From a virus, in the IMG/VR virus record IMGVR_UViG_3300032236_001081, positions 1 to 64,000 of that record: a stretch of 64,000 nucleotides of DNA, one strand, 5' to 3'. This document shows, piece by piece, positions 21,601-30,600 of the stretch; position 1 is the stretch's first letter, and each line of letters starts with the position of its first letter. A program made the position numbers and the translations under genes. The notes below the pieces were generated by a model. The model ran no database searches, was not told the DNA's origin, and saw only the letters and a program-made list of their open reading frames with translations.

Positions 21601-23090
21601 CAGTTGCAAGTGATACAACTATCGGTAGTTTCTTATTAAATGACCCAGGTTCCCTATACAAAGTAGGAGATATCTTAAAAGTAGTAGGATTGACTACAAA
21701 TCCTACTGTAGGAAACTTATTTGATGAGTTTAGATTAACTGTAACTGAAACTGTTTCTGATATTTTTAGTGGATATTATCCTGGACAATTTATACAATTT
21801 AATGATATTTCAAATAAGTTTAATGGTTTTGAAAGATTATTTGACATAAAAACTCCTGTAAATGGGATTGATACTAGGATTACATTTAAAGTTCCTCCTG
21901 GTTCAGATTTAGTTATTGAAAATAATTTCTTTATTCTTATTAATGGCATCTTACAAGTGCCAACTGTAGCATACAGATATTTTGCTGGAAGAATACAATT
22001 TACAGAGCCTCCATCTTCTGGCTCTACTTGCACTATATTATTCTATAGAGGTTCTAGCTCTGATGTGGAGGAAGTTACTCCAGTCCAAACTATAAAAGAT
22101 GGTGATATTTTACAATCTAGACAAAATGTAACTTCTACAGTAACTACCGAACAGCTAGAACGAGTTGTTAAAAGAATAGTACAATCAAATACTTTAGATA
22201 CTTTTGTTTATACTGGATATGGTATTACGAATACTGCTAGACCTTTAAGTTGGACTAAACAAACTGCTGATAGAATTATTAATGGCTCTTTGATTTCCAA
22301 ATCAAGAACAACTTTAAAATCTAATATTACTCCGAACACATTCTTAATTAAATCTGTAGGTATCACTGATACTGCAATTTATGTAAATGATGCATTCCCA
22401 TATTTCAGTGAATTGGATTCTGGTCCGACTAAATTACCAGAATTCAAGAGAAATATTAATATTTTAGATTATACTTCTTTAGACTTAATAAAATATGAAA
22501 AACTAGTCTCAGTGAAAGTTAAAGGTGATTATGGTACTATAGTTGGAATTAATACATTTATATCTTCTGTTGGAATACAAACAGGAAGATTAGAATTTAA
22601 ATTAAAATCAAATACATATAACAATAATGATTTAGGAATTGGATATAGTTCTTTAAATACTTTTGGAATTAATTCAAGTCAACTAGAAATTGGGGACTAC
22701 TTTGTAATTTCTAATAGTAATGTAATATGCGGACACGCACTGACTGGAATAACTGATAGTTTAGGGGGAATGTCTAATTATCCAAATTCAAAAGTTGGAA
22801 CTGCAAGAAGTTTTATTGATGGTGTTTATAGAGTGGAGGGGGTAACTGCTGCAAATGCCGGAATTGTTACTGTTAGTTGTAATTTTGTTGCTGTAGATGG
22901 TGGACTATCTGTAAATATTGCAGGATTATCTCAAACTACTTTCTATGGAAATTATAGTTGGGGTAAATTTTACGATTATGATAACCGACAATTGGGAACT
23001 CCTAAGCAATTTGATGTGAATACTAACGATGGGCTAATTGGACTATCTACTTCATCTCAGGTTTCTAGAACAGTACCTCTATTACTTTGA
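12612..23090 (+). CDS. gp7: Giant baseplate wedge protein (gp7-like)
   Basis: A 3492-residue protein, more than three times T4 gp7 (1032). Position and N-terminus (IKIQNLIESQIPEFLNEESP, LFQEFLKQYYTSQ, ASKGTDTSYKLLFKVLYGKD) fit the large gp7-like proteins of cyanophages. The rest is a chain of beta modules. GxGY-x-PP units lie near residues 703, 745, 1070, 1106, 2041, 2911 and 2955. 'Leading-edge' units with GT-H-F ends lie near 569, 796, 914, 1759 and 2575. ID-x-E-x-L-x-I...RG-x-x-G-x-x-x-H units lie near 99, 1502 and 2706. GWAYDGNPIYGPY near 1195 resembles a YHYH domain. The C-terminus has paired FINNILQVP and LINGILQVP segments. The frame is uninterrupted. Confidence 0.8.
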   Translation: MSEIKRIKIQNLIESQIPEFLNEESPLFQEFLKQYYTSQEYTTGLNDLAINLNQYKGIENFNAETFYNSCKLSSNVLSFDNEISVNSTFGFPSSYGLLKIDNEIITYTGITTNSFTGCVRGFSGIDANSDHSELIFKSTSVEEHSSGSKVFNLNLLFFSEIFKKFKSQYLLGFEDRKFYSQISLQNILTRAKDFYASKGTDTSYKLLFKVLYGKDISIVDPKNFTIKPSNNPALVTKNIVVEKISGVGDPIDLIGKTISQAIPGGRTASAAIYNVEYRKTDNRDLYEISLDSESFIYNFIPTKKTNVVETININSTSISVDSTVDFPSSGTVYIKPANSFTSIPINYQNKSANQFLNVSGINIEVPFNSDIIEDNFAYSTLDNGNILKFRIFNIIESVDYSKTSNLRVGDKIYLSSFGENYQDFPEYNSWMYNLPTYHNISNINGNIITTVDNILLYKGDTIVLSDTTIPNNPTLIVPVDSIISKNKFTVLGVLPNIRYNRIQKVINKSRLNPNISSRIQNTYIDTSTDNIVTLSSGLPDYKDIVLDNREVGLTITGVGTYIFSTTDTHYFYTGEKIHFTPSLGFSGLSTGTYFVNRYSNTSISLAYSYSNLYANNYIGIQTSISNIGTIVKLGYEGKNDSILDHQKLLKIFNINNKNNEDTTLSKNTIGKSLGLLINGVELYSSAIFNEGYYYGQINDIAISNSGKDYDVINAPTIQISDEGGEGAGAQVYANMRGTVRAIRVISPGIGYQVKPKISIIGGNGYGAVLESNLVQSPIISYFLGSAISLNVITFAGTHKFQDTEQVIYQNNSNPELVGLTNNSTYYVGVINSTQIKLYRNRDDSINKTNAIVIGNNDTGIYYLTTVDIKNTITEVYVKDSGKNYSSKTIKLSSSEYIDDTTVGISTFDNYILVKNHNLREKDIVVYSTTNTVISGLSTTNQYIVSVIDTNKFRLAEADSTDFYYNYSNNRFVNLNSIGSGTHTFKYPPIQVVVETTSGISSTTISPVFTPIVLGEFESLFIENYGTNYGSSDIINFNRRPNVKIQTPSIDALLNPIILEGKIVGVQILSGGAGYGKDIDIVIEGSGKYALLIPTVENGKIIDVTVVNSGLGYVNKKTSLQVVKRGNSAKFIANLTKWTLNQYKKYSNKINELTGEGILIPSNNVKKTLQYINFYPPKKLRDEVGDTSGNASPILGWAYDGNPIYGPYVNLPSSTSPSKVRSSYQLSNINVNTISSIRPVQWNNGDFIEDYKYIPNFGDLDEHNGMFIKTNEFPKGIYAYFTTLDGLNSPAYPYAIATEFKNTPIIKNFNGYVNQDLNLDSINFIRNTGPYYLNSENSGYLPISKIEPKYKQEFIVNNIIKSGIDSIGIVSPGDNFMVGDRLQFENIPNTISPSCSVSNINGVPLTNIAVGISTLKNVTFKNKNNIITGITTIPHNLVSNDVVVISSISSNQYSSLEGSKTISVSQKTTGITVGILSSTDTGVSTAISVNDVSGFNIDDYIKIDSEVLKIRDIKINQSQLLVDRSNDGGIHTAGVSLVNLLPTKFTFNEPKFNANLKSNSVVYFNPSNSIGLGTTGTTYIDYGNTTYFAPAQSIYIENHKYYTGQPLTYKVGIGGTGLVVSNSPTSPQFKLIDGQIVYAVNYGANFVGLSTLGFTTSTGIGVSYNSLYFRDNSNSLGNSHNFTTQYDLISGTTERYTITANTKSPHLLSTNDIIDFKVITSDAVDVELNYNSTIRKITTPPLTFNASTEVNVTTSTIYISDDSLQTGDKVVYTNSTNPSIGGLVDNERYFVLRESPNAIKLTQYYDDISKNNYVKLTSTSTGTHSIAKVNPLIYLNKGNKYEFIGIGTYIKLYKDSNYFYELEPYRYTSFTLDTINQEYPQELYYTLSPLSGRPVSLDTDVISGGRIVLLENSYDGRYSVIPTSDTSFRLNLKNKPRYLGTINFNKATYSTTSKTAKGPIKTIKVNQKGKFYNKIPKITSILTTSGSGELLTTVSSTIGKVDTLERVKDGFDYPTDGTLLPKLSIPTIAILNKVSNVKSVDVLYGGKNYNTPPNLKAIGNNVLQLTTELKGNSVSKVSIIVNDNSLDTPLSIVPVNNSNGFDIIGITTSSTRNSIELDTTSYPSLSGVFPFSVGDEIFIENCSITSEVQKNYNSKDYNYRFFKVTSVNQNTSTIEYDITGLFGFGTYTLEKGYGTVVNRKDMATFKMNITDDINYISGEKLIGFNTTGNQTFTGYVMEDGWDSKIKQIRINKSEGELDIGYRLKGELSNLKGEITNVNNFNLKSKLGVSRDKINYTQDDIGDLNNSLQKISDNNYYQNFSYAIRGEVPYSDWKEPVHSVIHPSGYREFSDLEVISQAGKPVGMKTTTNNEVTLIVKIDNEVSLHTRDNFAIAYDETQLNQSYAERISFGAIEPWNVAGVGLTAIKGIDLLPYILNNTNKVIEIDDISEQFTGTNAEINIQSNIPVTFNPQYPYNLGVSTAGLSVGDIVGYSTYHTYPENTGITSIGIESVFTLYPHKSYSGIVTESLSFSRRLNGNIVSGISSFKLTNKTTPLFSRTFNSNDSSIVNLTTYSFNINNHNLQTGQKIFYSYQGGTPIRIATTNLVLGGISTNILPSTLYVNKINDNSFQVAGLSTSIRLELTSLGIGTHKFTVDNPNVNALISIDNIIQKPIYNRPITLGLVNNANVGITSIYVNSGISSISTIDILKIDEELLKIINVGIGSTNVINVKRGFLGTQEKNHTSGSSINIIRGDYNIIEDTIFFTSPPQGPTGLEGLKVSSSFSGRVFSRKFDPTYPDDKNIIFDDISDQFTGLSTFILKQNQNSITQIYNNRNYGTDASNNPLIFINNILQVPETDFTIQNNSVNEISYLTGIPNSGKILNVGINTAFGYVPLIGAAATVSVSGFGTISNVYLTGAGTGYRTPPYISLGSTVGQGASIIANVGTSGTITGFTIVNPGSGYTSTAVPIVNIDTPLPYYNLDVEYAPGNSGLGTGAKVSISVASDTTIGSFLLNDPGSLYKVGDILKVVGLTTNPTVGNLFDEFRLTVTETVSDIFSGYYPGQFIQFNDISNKFNGFERLFDIKTPVNGIDTRITFKVPPGSDLVIENNFFILINGILQVPTVAYRYFAGRIQFTEPPSSGSTCTILFYRGSSSDVEEVTPVQTIKDGDILQSRQNVTSTVTTEQLERVVKRIVQSNTLDTFVYTGYGITNTARPLSWTKQTADRIINGSLISKSRTTLKSNITPNTFLIKSVGITDTAIYVNDAFPYFSELDSGPTKLPEFKRNINILDYTSLDLIKYEKLVSVKVKGDYGTIVGINTFISSVGIQTGRLEFKLKSNTYNNNDLGIGYSSLNTFGINSSQLEIGDYFVISNSNVICGHALTGITDSLGGMSNYPNSKVGTARSFIDGVYRVEGVTAANAGIVTVSCNFVAVDGGLSVNIAGLSQTTFYGNYSWGKFYDYDNRQLGTPKQFDVNTNDGLIGLSTSSQVSRTVPLLL

Positions 23091-23096
23091 TAAATA
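23089..23096 (+). promoter_or_regulatory. Late promoter before gene 8
   Basis: GATAAATA overlaps the stop codon of the gp7-like gene (TGA at 23088-23090) and lies 20 bases before the gene 8 ATG. Confidence 0.65.
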
Positions 23097-23116
23097 TATG
23101 AAAGTATTAAGTTAAA

Positions 23117-24667
23117 ATGCCTGCAATTATATCAGACCAATTTAGAATAATGAATGCAGAAACTTTTGTTAAATCACTAGTTTCTATTGGTAGCACTGCA
23201 AATAAATATTATACTTTTATAGGTCAGCCAAATTCATTAAATCCAGAAGCAGGAGGAGATGTAACTTGGCAAGCATCTCCTCCGCCACCATTGGATAGTT
23301 TTGTATATGAAAATAATATAAAAGATACGATAATAACTTTAAAAAAAATATTAACTTCAGATGTCTCTAGAGTTATTAGAAAGGAGCAGTGGACATCGGG
23401 AACTACTTATGAGATGTATAAAAATGATTATAGTGCATATAATGTTTCACCTATAACAAATGAAACTACTTTATATAATGTAAATTATTATGTAATAAAT
23501 GAAGATTTTAGAGTTTATATTTGTTTAAACAATGGTGCTACTCCAGAAAATCCAAAAGGAAACCCATCATTAGAACAACCAACATTTGTAGGATTAGAAG
23601 CAAGCCCAGCTGGAACTAGTGGGGATGGATATATTTGGAAATACTTATATACAATTAAACCTATTGAATTTGTAAAATTTGATAGTGTAAATTATATTCC
23701 TGTTCCCGAAAACTGGGGAAGTAGTGGGGAAAGTATTTCAATAAAGAATAATGCAACTGATGGAAAAATAGAAGTGGTGTCCATCAGAGATAGAGGAGTG
23801 GGATATACAAAATCTACCACTTATAATAACATCCCTATATTAGGAGATGGCACTGGAGGAAAGGTTACAATTGTAACTAATTCTTTTGGAGAGGTTTCGG
23901 AGATTATCGTTACGAATGGGGGAATAGGATATACTAGAGGTATTATTAAATTTGAACCAGGAGCCCCTGGAATTCCTTCAACTCTAAGTCTGGAAAATAG
24001 AAATAATTCCGCTCAATTTGATGTGATTATACCACCCAAAGGAGGACACGGGTATGATGTGTATAGAGAACTTGGAGCATATAGAGTTTTAGTATATTCT
24101 CGTTACGAAACTGACCAAGATAACCCCGATGCAATTGTTGGAAATGATTTTGCTACTGTTGGAATTATAAAAAATCCAACAGTTAATACCGATAATACTT
24201 ATGCAAGTGGATTAAAATCTTTAAAATTAAAGACTACTTCAACTAATACAGACTATCCAGTAGATAATGTAATTACTCAAACTATAAGCACTGGGACTAC
24301 TGCTATTGGATTTGTTGCATCTTGGGATAATATTACTGGAGTATTGAAATATTATCAACCTGTAGGACTAGCTAAAAGTGAAGTTAGTTATGTTATAAAT
24401 GATTTTAGTTCAACTGTTGGGGTAGGAGGAAGTACTCTTATTAATTGTAGTTCTACTCCTTCTCCATTATCAATTGATACTTCATTTAGTGGAATTTCTA
24501 CCACCATAAATAATAAAATCTATCGTCTAGGAACTACTTTCAAATCAGGCATTTCTTCCTCAGAATATGTAAGAGGTTCCGGGGAACTACTTTACATAGA
24601 TACCAGGCAAGCAATTCCAAGGTCTGTAAGTCAAAAAGAAGATATCAAAATAATACTGGAGTTCTGA
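23117..24667 (+). CDS. gp8: Baseplate wedge subunit gp8
   Basis: A 516-residue protein (T4 gp8 has 334). Conserved gp8 parts are visible: TWQASPPPPLDSFVYENNIK near the start and SGDGYIWKYLYTIKPIEFVK with YIPVPENWG near residues 170-200. The extra length includes about 55 residues of two GxGY modules (IRDRGVGYTKS and TNGGIGYTRG, about residues 221-275), shared with the gp7-like and gp14 proteins. gp8 is a dimeric wedge component that binds gp7, gp6 and gp10 in T4. Confidence 0.88.
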   Translation: MPAIISDQFRIMNAETFVKSLVSIGSTANKYYTFIGQPNSLNPEAGGDVTWQASPPPPLDSFVYENNIKDTIITLKKILTSDVSRVIRKEQWTSGTTYEMYKNDYSAYNVSPITNETTLYNVNYYVINEDFRVYICLNNGATPENPKGNPSLEQPTFVGLEASPAGTSGDGYIWKYLYTIKPIEFVKFDSVNYIPVPENWGSSGESISIKNNATDGKIEVVSIRDRGVGYTKSTTYNNIPILGDGTGGKVTIVTNSFGEVSEIIVTNGGIGYTRGIIKFEPGAPGIPSTLSLENRNNSAQFDVIIPPKGGHGYDVYRELGAYRVLVYSRYETDQDNPDAIVGNDFATVGIIKNPTVNTDNTYASGLKSLKLKTTSTNTDYPVDNVITQTISTGTTAIGFVASWDNITGVLKYYQPVGLAKSEVSYVINDFSSTVGVGGSTLINCSSTPSPLSIDTSFSGISTTINNKIYRLGTTFKSGISSSEYVRGSGELLYIDTRQAIPRSVSQKEDIKIILEF

Positions 24668-24673
24668 TAAAAA

Positions 24674-27600
24674 ATGGCTCAAAATACAAATCTCAACATT
24701 TTTCCATATTATGATGATTTTGACCCTTTAAAAAATTATTATAAAGTACTATTTAAACCAGGAGTTTCCATTCAAGCAAGGGAAATTACTACATTACAAT
24801 CTATCTTACAAAATCAAATTGAAAGATTTGGTAATCATTTTTTTAAAGAAGGTTCTGTAGTTATACCTGGGCAAATTGCTTATGATTTTAATTATACTTG
24901 TGTTGAAATTAACGATTCTCATTTAGGTATTCCAGTATCTGCATATATTGATAAGCTTGTAGGTAAATTGATTCAGGGGGAAACTAGTGGAATTAAAGCA
25001 AAAATAGATAATTATATTACTAATGTAGATTCAGATAGATCAAATTATACCCTTTATATAAAGTACCAAAGTTCTGATACTACTAATTTCAAATTAAGTA
25101 AATTTAATGATACTGAAAATTTGATTGTCCTTGAGGATGTTGATTATTCATTATCTTCATTGCGAGCAAATTCTACTTTTGCAACTACAATTTCTTCAGA
25201 ATCTACTTCCGTAGGAACTGCTGCGAAAATAGCAAAAGGTATATATTTTATTAGGGGATATTTTGTAGAAGTTTCATCACAAACAGTCATTTTAGACCAA
25301 TACACGAATACTCCATCATATAGAATTGGACTATCAATTCAAGAAGATTTTGCTGTAGCATCTAATGAATATGATGACCTATTTGATAACGCTCAGGGAT
25401 TTTCAAATTATACATCATCAGGTGCAGATAGATTAGTTATTAATACTACTTTAATTAAAAAATCGTTAAATGACTTTAACGATGAGAATTTTATTGAATT
25501 ATTGAGAGTAAGAAATGGTATTGTAGAGAAAATTACAAAAACTACAACTAATAACTTATTAACTGAGGAACTTGCAAGAAGAACTTATGATGAGTCTGGA
25601 GACTATTATGTGAAACCATTTAAAGTTGCATTAAATGAATCATTAAATAATAAAATTGGAAATAATGGCATTTATAATCTCGGTCAACAAACTAAAAGTG
25701 GAGGAAGCCCTTCTGATGATTTAGCCTGTCTCAGTATAGATGTAGGTAAGGCATATGTTAGAGGATATGAAGTAGAACCTCCTACTGCTTCTCAAATTGA
25801 TATTAATAAGCCTAGACAGACTGCCACTGCAGTTAATGAGTCTGTGCCATTCAGCATAGGTAAACAAATAATATTAAATAATGTATATGGAAGTATTCCT
25901 GTTGGAATCAATACAACTTCTATTGTAAAATTATATAGTGATAGGACTTCAAGTGCTGGCTCTCCGTCTGGAACCGAAATTGGGGTAGCACGAGTATATG
26001 ACTTTAAACTTAAAAATTCCGAGTATGTTGATAAATCTACAAAATTTGAATGTTCTTTATATGATATTCAAACCTATACTAATATTACTTTAAATTCAAA
26101 TATTTCTTCTATAACTACTCCTGCTTTTATTGAAGGCAAAAATGGTGGAGCTTCTGGATATCTAGTATCTAATGTAACAGACTCAAATGCAGTATCATTA
26201 TATCAAGTTTCTGGAACTTTCCTAATAGGAGAGCAAATCAAAATTAATGGTATAGATGACACCAGAACTATTAGAACTGTTAGAGATTATAGTATTTCTG
26301 ATATTCATCAATTATATCAAACTGGGTTTACTGCTGATGTATTATTATCTAAGGTAGTAATACTAGGTTCTTCTAGTTCATTTTCAATTTCAGATGGGAC
26401 TTCTGGAATAAGCACAGTAACTAGTTCAAATCAAAATTTCTATTCGGGAATAAATGTAGGAGATATAGTATCATACACTATTGGAAATTCTAAATTATCC
26501 ACATATAGTAAAGTATCTACTATTAGTTCAACACTGAAATCAATAACAATTGTTCCTACGGTAGATGTGCCTAATGTATGTTTAGGTAGTTTACCAACTA
26601 CAGTATCTACTGTAAATGATTTTAAAAAAATTACATTAGAATTATTGAATACACCTAATGCTTATTTGTATTCTGAATTACATAATAAAAATATTTCAAA
26701 TTTAAACCTTAAAAGTTCTGATGTAATTATCAAAAAATCATATAATATTGCTCCCAATAGTCTTACTTCGGGTTCATATAGTGTAACATTAGAGTCTAAC
26801 CCCGATTTAACTTTAGAACCATTTGATGAAGAAGACTATACTTTAACTTTTTCAAATGGAGTTATAGTTTCATTAGATAATCAAAAATTAATACCCAACA
26901 ATAAAACTATAACAATTCAAGGTATACCTTCTGGGAATGCGAATGCGGCTACACTTACGGTAACATTTAAAAAAGTTAATACAAAGACTCGTAAAAAAAT
27001 ATATAATCCTTGCTCCACATTAATTATTAATAAAACTAGCTCAGGAGTATCTACTTCCACGAATGGACTAACTCTTAGTAATGTATACGGACTGAGAGTA
27101 GAAGATAAAGAAATATCATTAAATATTCCAGATGTTGAGTCGGTTTTAGCGATATATGAATCTTCAACTACTAATGAACCAGAACTACCATCAATTACTT
27201 TGACTGATTTAAATTCTAGTATCTTAAATTCTAGTATTGGTGAAAAAATTATTGGGACTACAAGTAATGCAGTTGCTACATTAGTTTCAATTACTAGTAA
27301 TAAAGTTAATTTAGTATATTTAAATGAAAATAAATTTGTTGCTAATGAAGAGGTTACATTTCAAGTATCTAATATAAAGGCAACTGTGTTTTCAGTTGCA
27401 TTAGGAGACAAAAATATTAGAAATTCTTATGTTTTTGATAATGGATATAGAAAAGAATTTTTAGATTTCTCAAGAATTATACGAAATTCTAACGCTGAAA
27501 GTCCAACCCGAAAACTTAAAATAGTCTACAATAATTATACTATTAAATCTGATGATGATGGTGATTTTGTTGGAGTGAATTCATATGATAAAGATAGATA

Positions 27601-30600
27601 TTCATTTAATATACCAGTATTTGATGCAATAAGGTCTACCGATATTATTGATTTAAGACCAAGAGTTTCCGCATACTCAGGAAGTAAGTCTCCATTTGAA
27701 TTCAATTCAAGAGTATTTTCTTCAGAGAATGGGTCATCTCCCTATATCTTTGCTAAAGATAAAACAATAAACTTATCATATTCATATTATTTACCAAGAA
27801 TTGATAAATTATTTTTAACTAAAGATGGTGATTTTATTATCAATAGCGGAGTTCCTTCAATAACTCCAAAATTACCCAATACTTTAGATTCAGCACTAGA
27901 GGTTGCCACAATTTATTTACCTGCATATCTGTATAATGTAAATGATTGTAATATTATACTATCTCCACATAAGAGATATACTATGAAAGATATTTCTAAT
28001 ATAGATGATAGAGTATCAAATGTAGAGTATTATACTTCATTATCTTTGTTAGAGACTGATACAAAAAATTTAACTATTAGAGATTCTCAAACTAATTTAA
28101 ATAAATTTAAGTGTGGATTTTTTGTAGATAATTTTAAGAGCTTAGATGGTGGAGATTCTAAGAATATTAATTTTAAAGCAAGTATTGATTTAGAGAATGA
28201 GACATTAAGACCACAGCATTATACTACTTCTCTTGATTTATTACTCGGGTCTGAGTTAGTAAGTGGTACTGGTATAGTATATAACCCAGAGGCAGACCCT
28301 AGATATGTTAAAGATTTAGGTTCCCCAAATATTAAAAAGGTAGGTGATATAGTTTGTTTAAACTATAAAGATGTGGAATATGTTGCAAACAGATTCTCGT
28401 CTAGAGTTGAAAATGTAAATCCATTTAATGTTATCAATTGGTTCGGCTCTGTGGTATTACATCCATCTAGTGATAGTTGGTTTGAATCTAAACTCATCGG
28501 AAGTAATACAGTAAATGTGGAAGGTAATTATAATTCAACTATATCCCGATTAGGTGCAGACAGTAACACTGGACTTGCTCCGGCACAGTGGAACTCTTGG
28601 AATCAATCAACTACCACACTAGATGGTGGAGGTGGAAGAAGATTAGTATCAGATATAACAACTGTTAATAGAGCTGGAACTCAAGTTCAAGTAAAGGAGC
28701 AGTTCGTTGCAAATACTTCTACTAGTATAAATTCTCAGAGTATTATTCTTGGAATGAGGTCTAGAAATATTGAAGTTGTTGCAAAAAGATTAAAGCCAAA
28801 TACTAGATTCTATGGATTTTTTGATGGCAAAGATATGAATTCATACTTTATTCCAAAACTTTTGGAAATAAAGATGGTAAGTGGGACTTTCCAAGCAGGA
28901 GAAACTGTAACTGGAATATTGGGTGCTAAAAATATTTCATTCAGGCTTGCTTCTCAAAATCACAAATATGGTCCATATAATGCACCTACGGAAACTTATA
29001 AAACAAATTTATATCAAGCTACATCTGGACTATCTAGTGTTTATTCATCTACATCTACATTATTGAATGTAGATACATTTAGTTTACAATTGAAATCTAC
29101 TTCACAATTTTATGGTTGTGTTTCTATTGGTATGCAACTAGTTGGAGGAACAAGTGGAGCTATAGCTACCATTTCAGATTTAAGATTAATTTCAGATTCT
29201 AGTGGTACTTTAATTGCATCTCTCTTTATTCCTGATTCTAATCTACCCTCTACTCCAACTTTCTCTACTGGAAGTAAGACATTAACGCTAACTAGTAGCT
29301 CATCAAATTCTCAAATTGCTGGAATTTCTGATAGTTCTGCAGATGCAGTATTTACTTCAAGTGGAACTTTAAATAACACTCAAGAAACGACTCTTAGAAT
29401 TAGAAATGCAACAACCACAACAAATAACATTTTTGATTCTAATACTACAACTACGCAGAGATGGGTAGACCCTCTAGCACAATCGTTTGAAGTAGCAGAT
29501 ACTAATGGGGTATTCATTACAAAATGTGATATATTCTTCCGTTCAAAAGATACTAATAATATTCCAGTTACCTTGCAGATTAGAACTATGCAAAATGGAA
29601 CTCCTACTCAACAGATTTTGCCATTTGCTGAAACTGTTATGGAGGCAAAAGATGTAAATATCTCGGAAGATGGAACAGTTCCTACTACTTTTGTATTCCC
29701 TTCTCCAATATATTTAGAACAAACAGGTAGTGGATATGCATTAGCATTAGTCTCAGCATCTGATTCTTATACTGTTTGGATTTCCAGAATGGGAGAGACT
29801 GATGTTTCTACTATTAACAAGCCAGATTCTGAAAAAATTATAATCTCTCAACAGCCAAGCCTTGGGTCCCTATTTAAGTCTCAGAATGGTTCTACTTGGG
29901 AACCAAGTCAATTAGAAGACTTAAAATTTGTATTATATAGAGCTGACTTTAATACTTCAGGTACTGTAAGATTTTATAATCCAGAGTTAAATATTGGAAA
30001 TCATCAAATAGTATCACTGTCTTCTAATCCAATTTCTGCATATTCTCAATCTGCTATTGTAGGGTTAGGTAATAGTTTAACTTCAACTGATATTTCAAAG
30101 CTAAAAGTTGGTGTAGGAATTACTCAATTAAATAATCCTTACTTCTCAGGTAGATTAGTTTCTATATTAGGGGCTATCGGAATAGGAAGTACATTATCCA
30201 TAAATAATTCTGGGAATGGTTTTACTACCTCTACAACTTATTCAAATGTAGACATAGTAAATATCACAGGAAATGGAAGTGGAGCAAAGGCAACTCTGGT
30301 CACTAATGCTTCCGGTATTGTAAGTTCAGTTACAGTAAATTCAGGTGGTTTTGGATATGCTATCGGAGATACATTAACTATAGACTATAATGACACTAAT
30401 AATTTTGGTAAGAATTTAGTTCTCAGTATACCTAATAATGTAGGAATTATCTCTGCATTTAACTCAATTAGAATTGATAATATTCAAGGAACTGTTGATA
30501 ATAATACTAATGTATCCGTAGATTATATTATTTCCAATGGAATTACAATTACAAATGCATATGTAAGTTCATATTCTCCAATCAATAATGGAACCTATCT

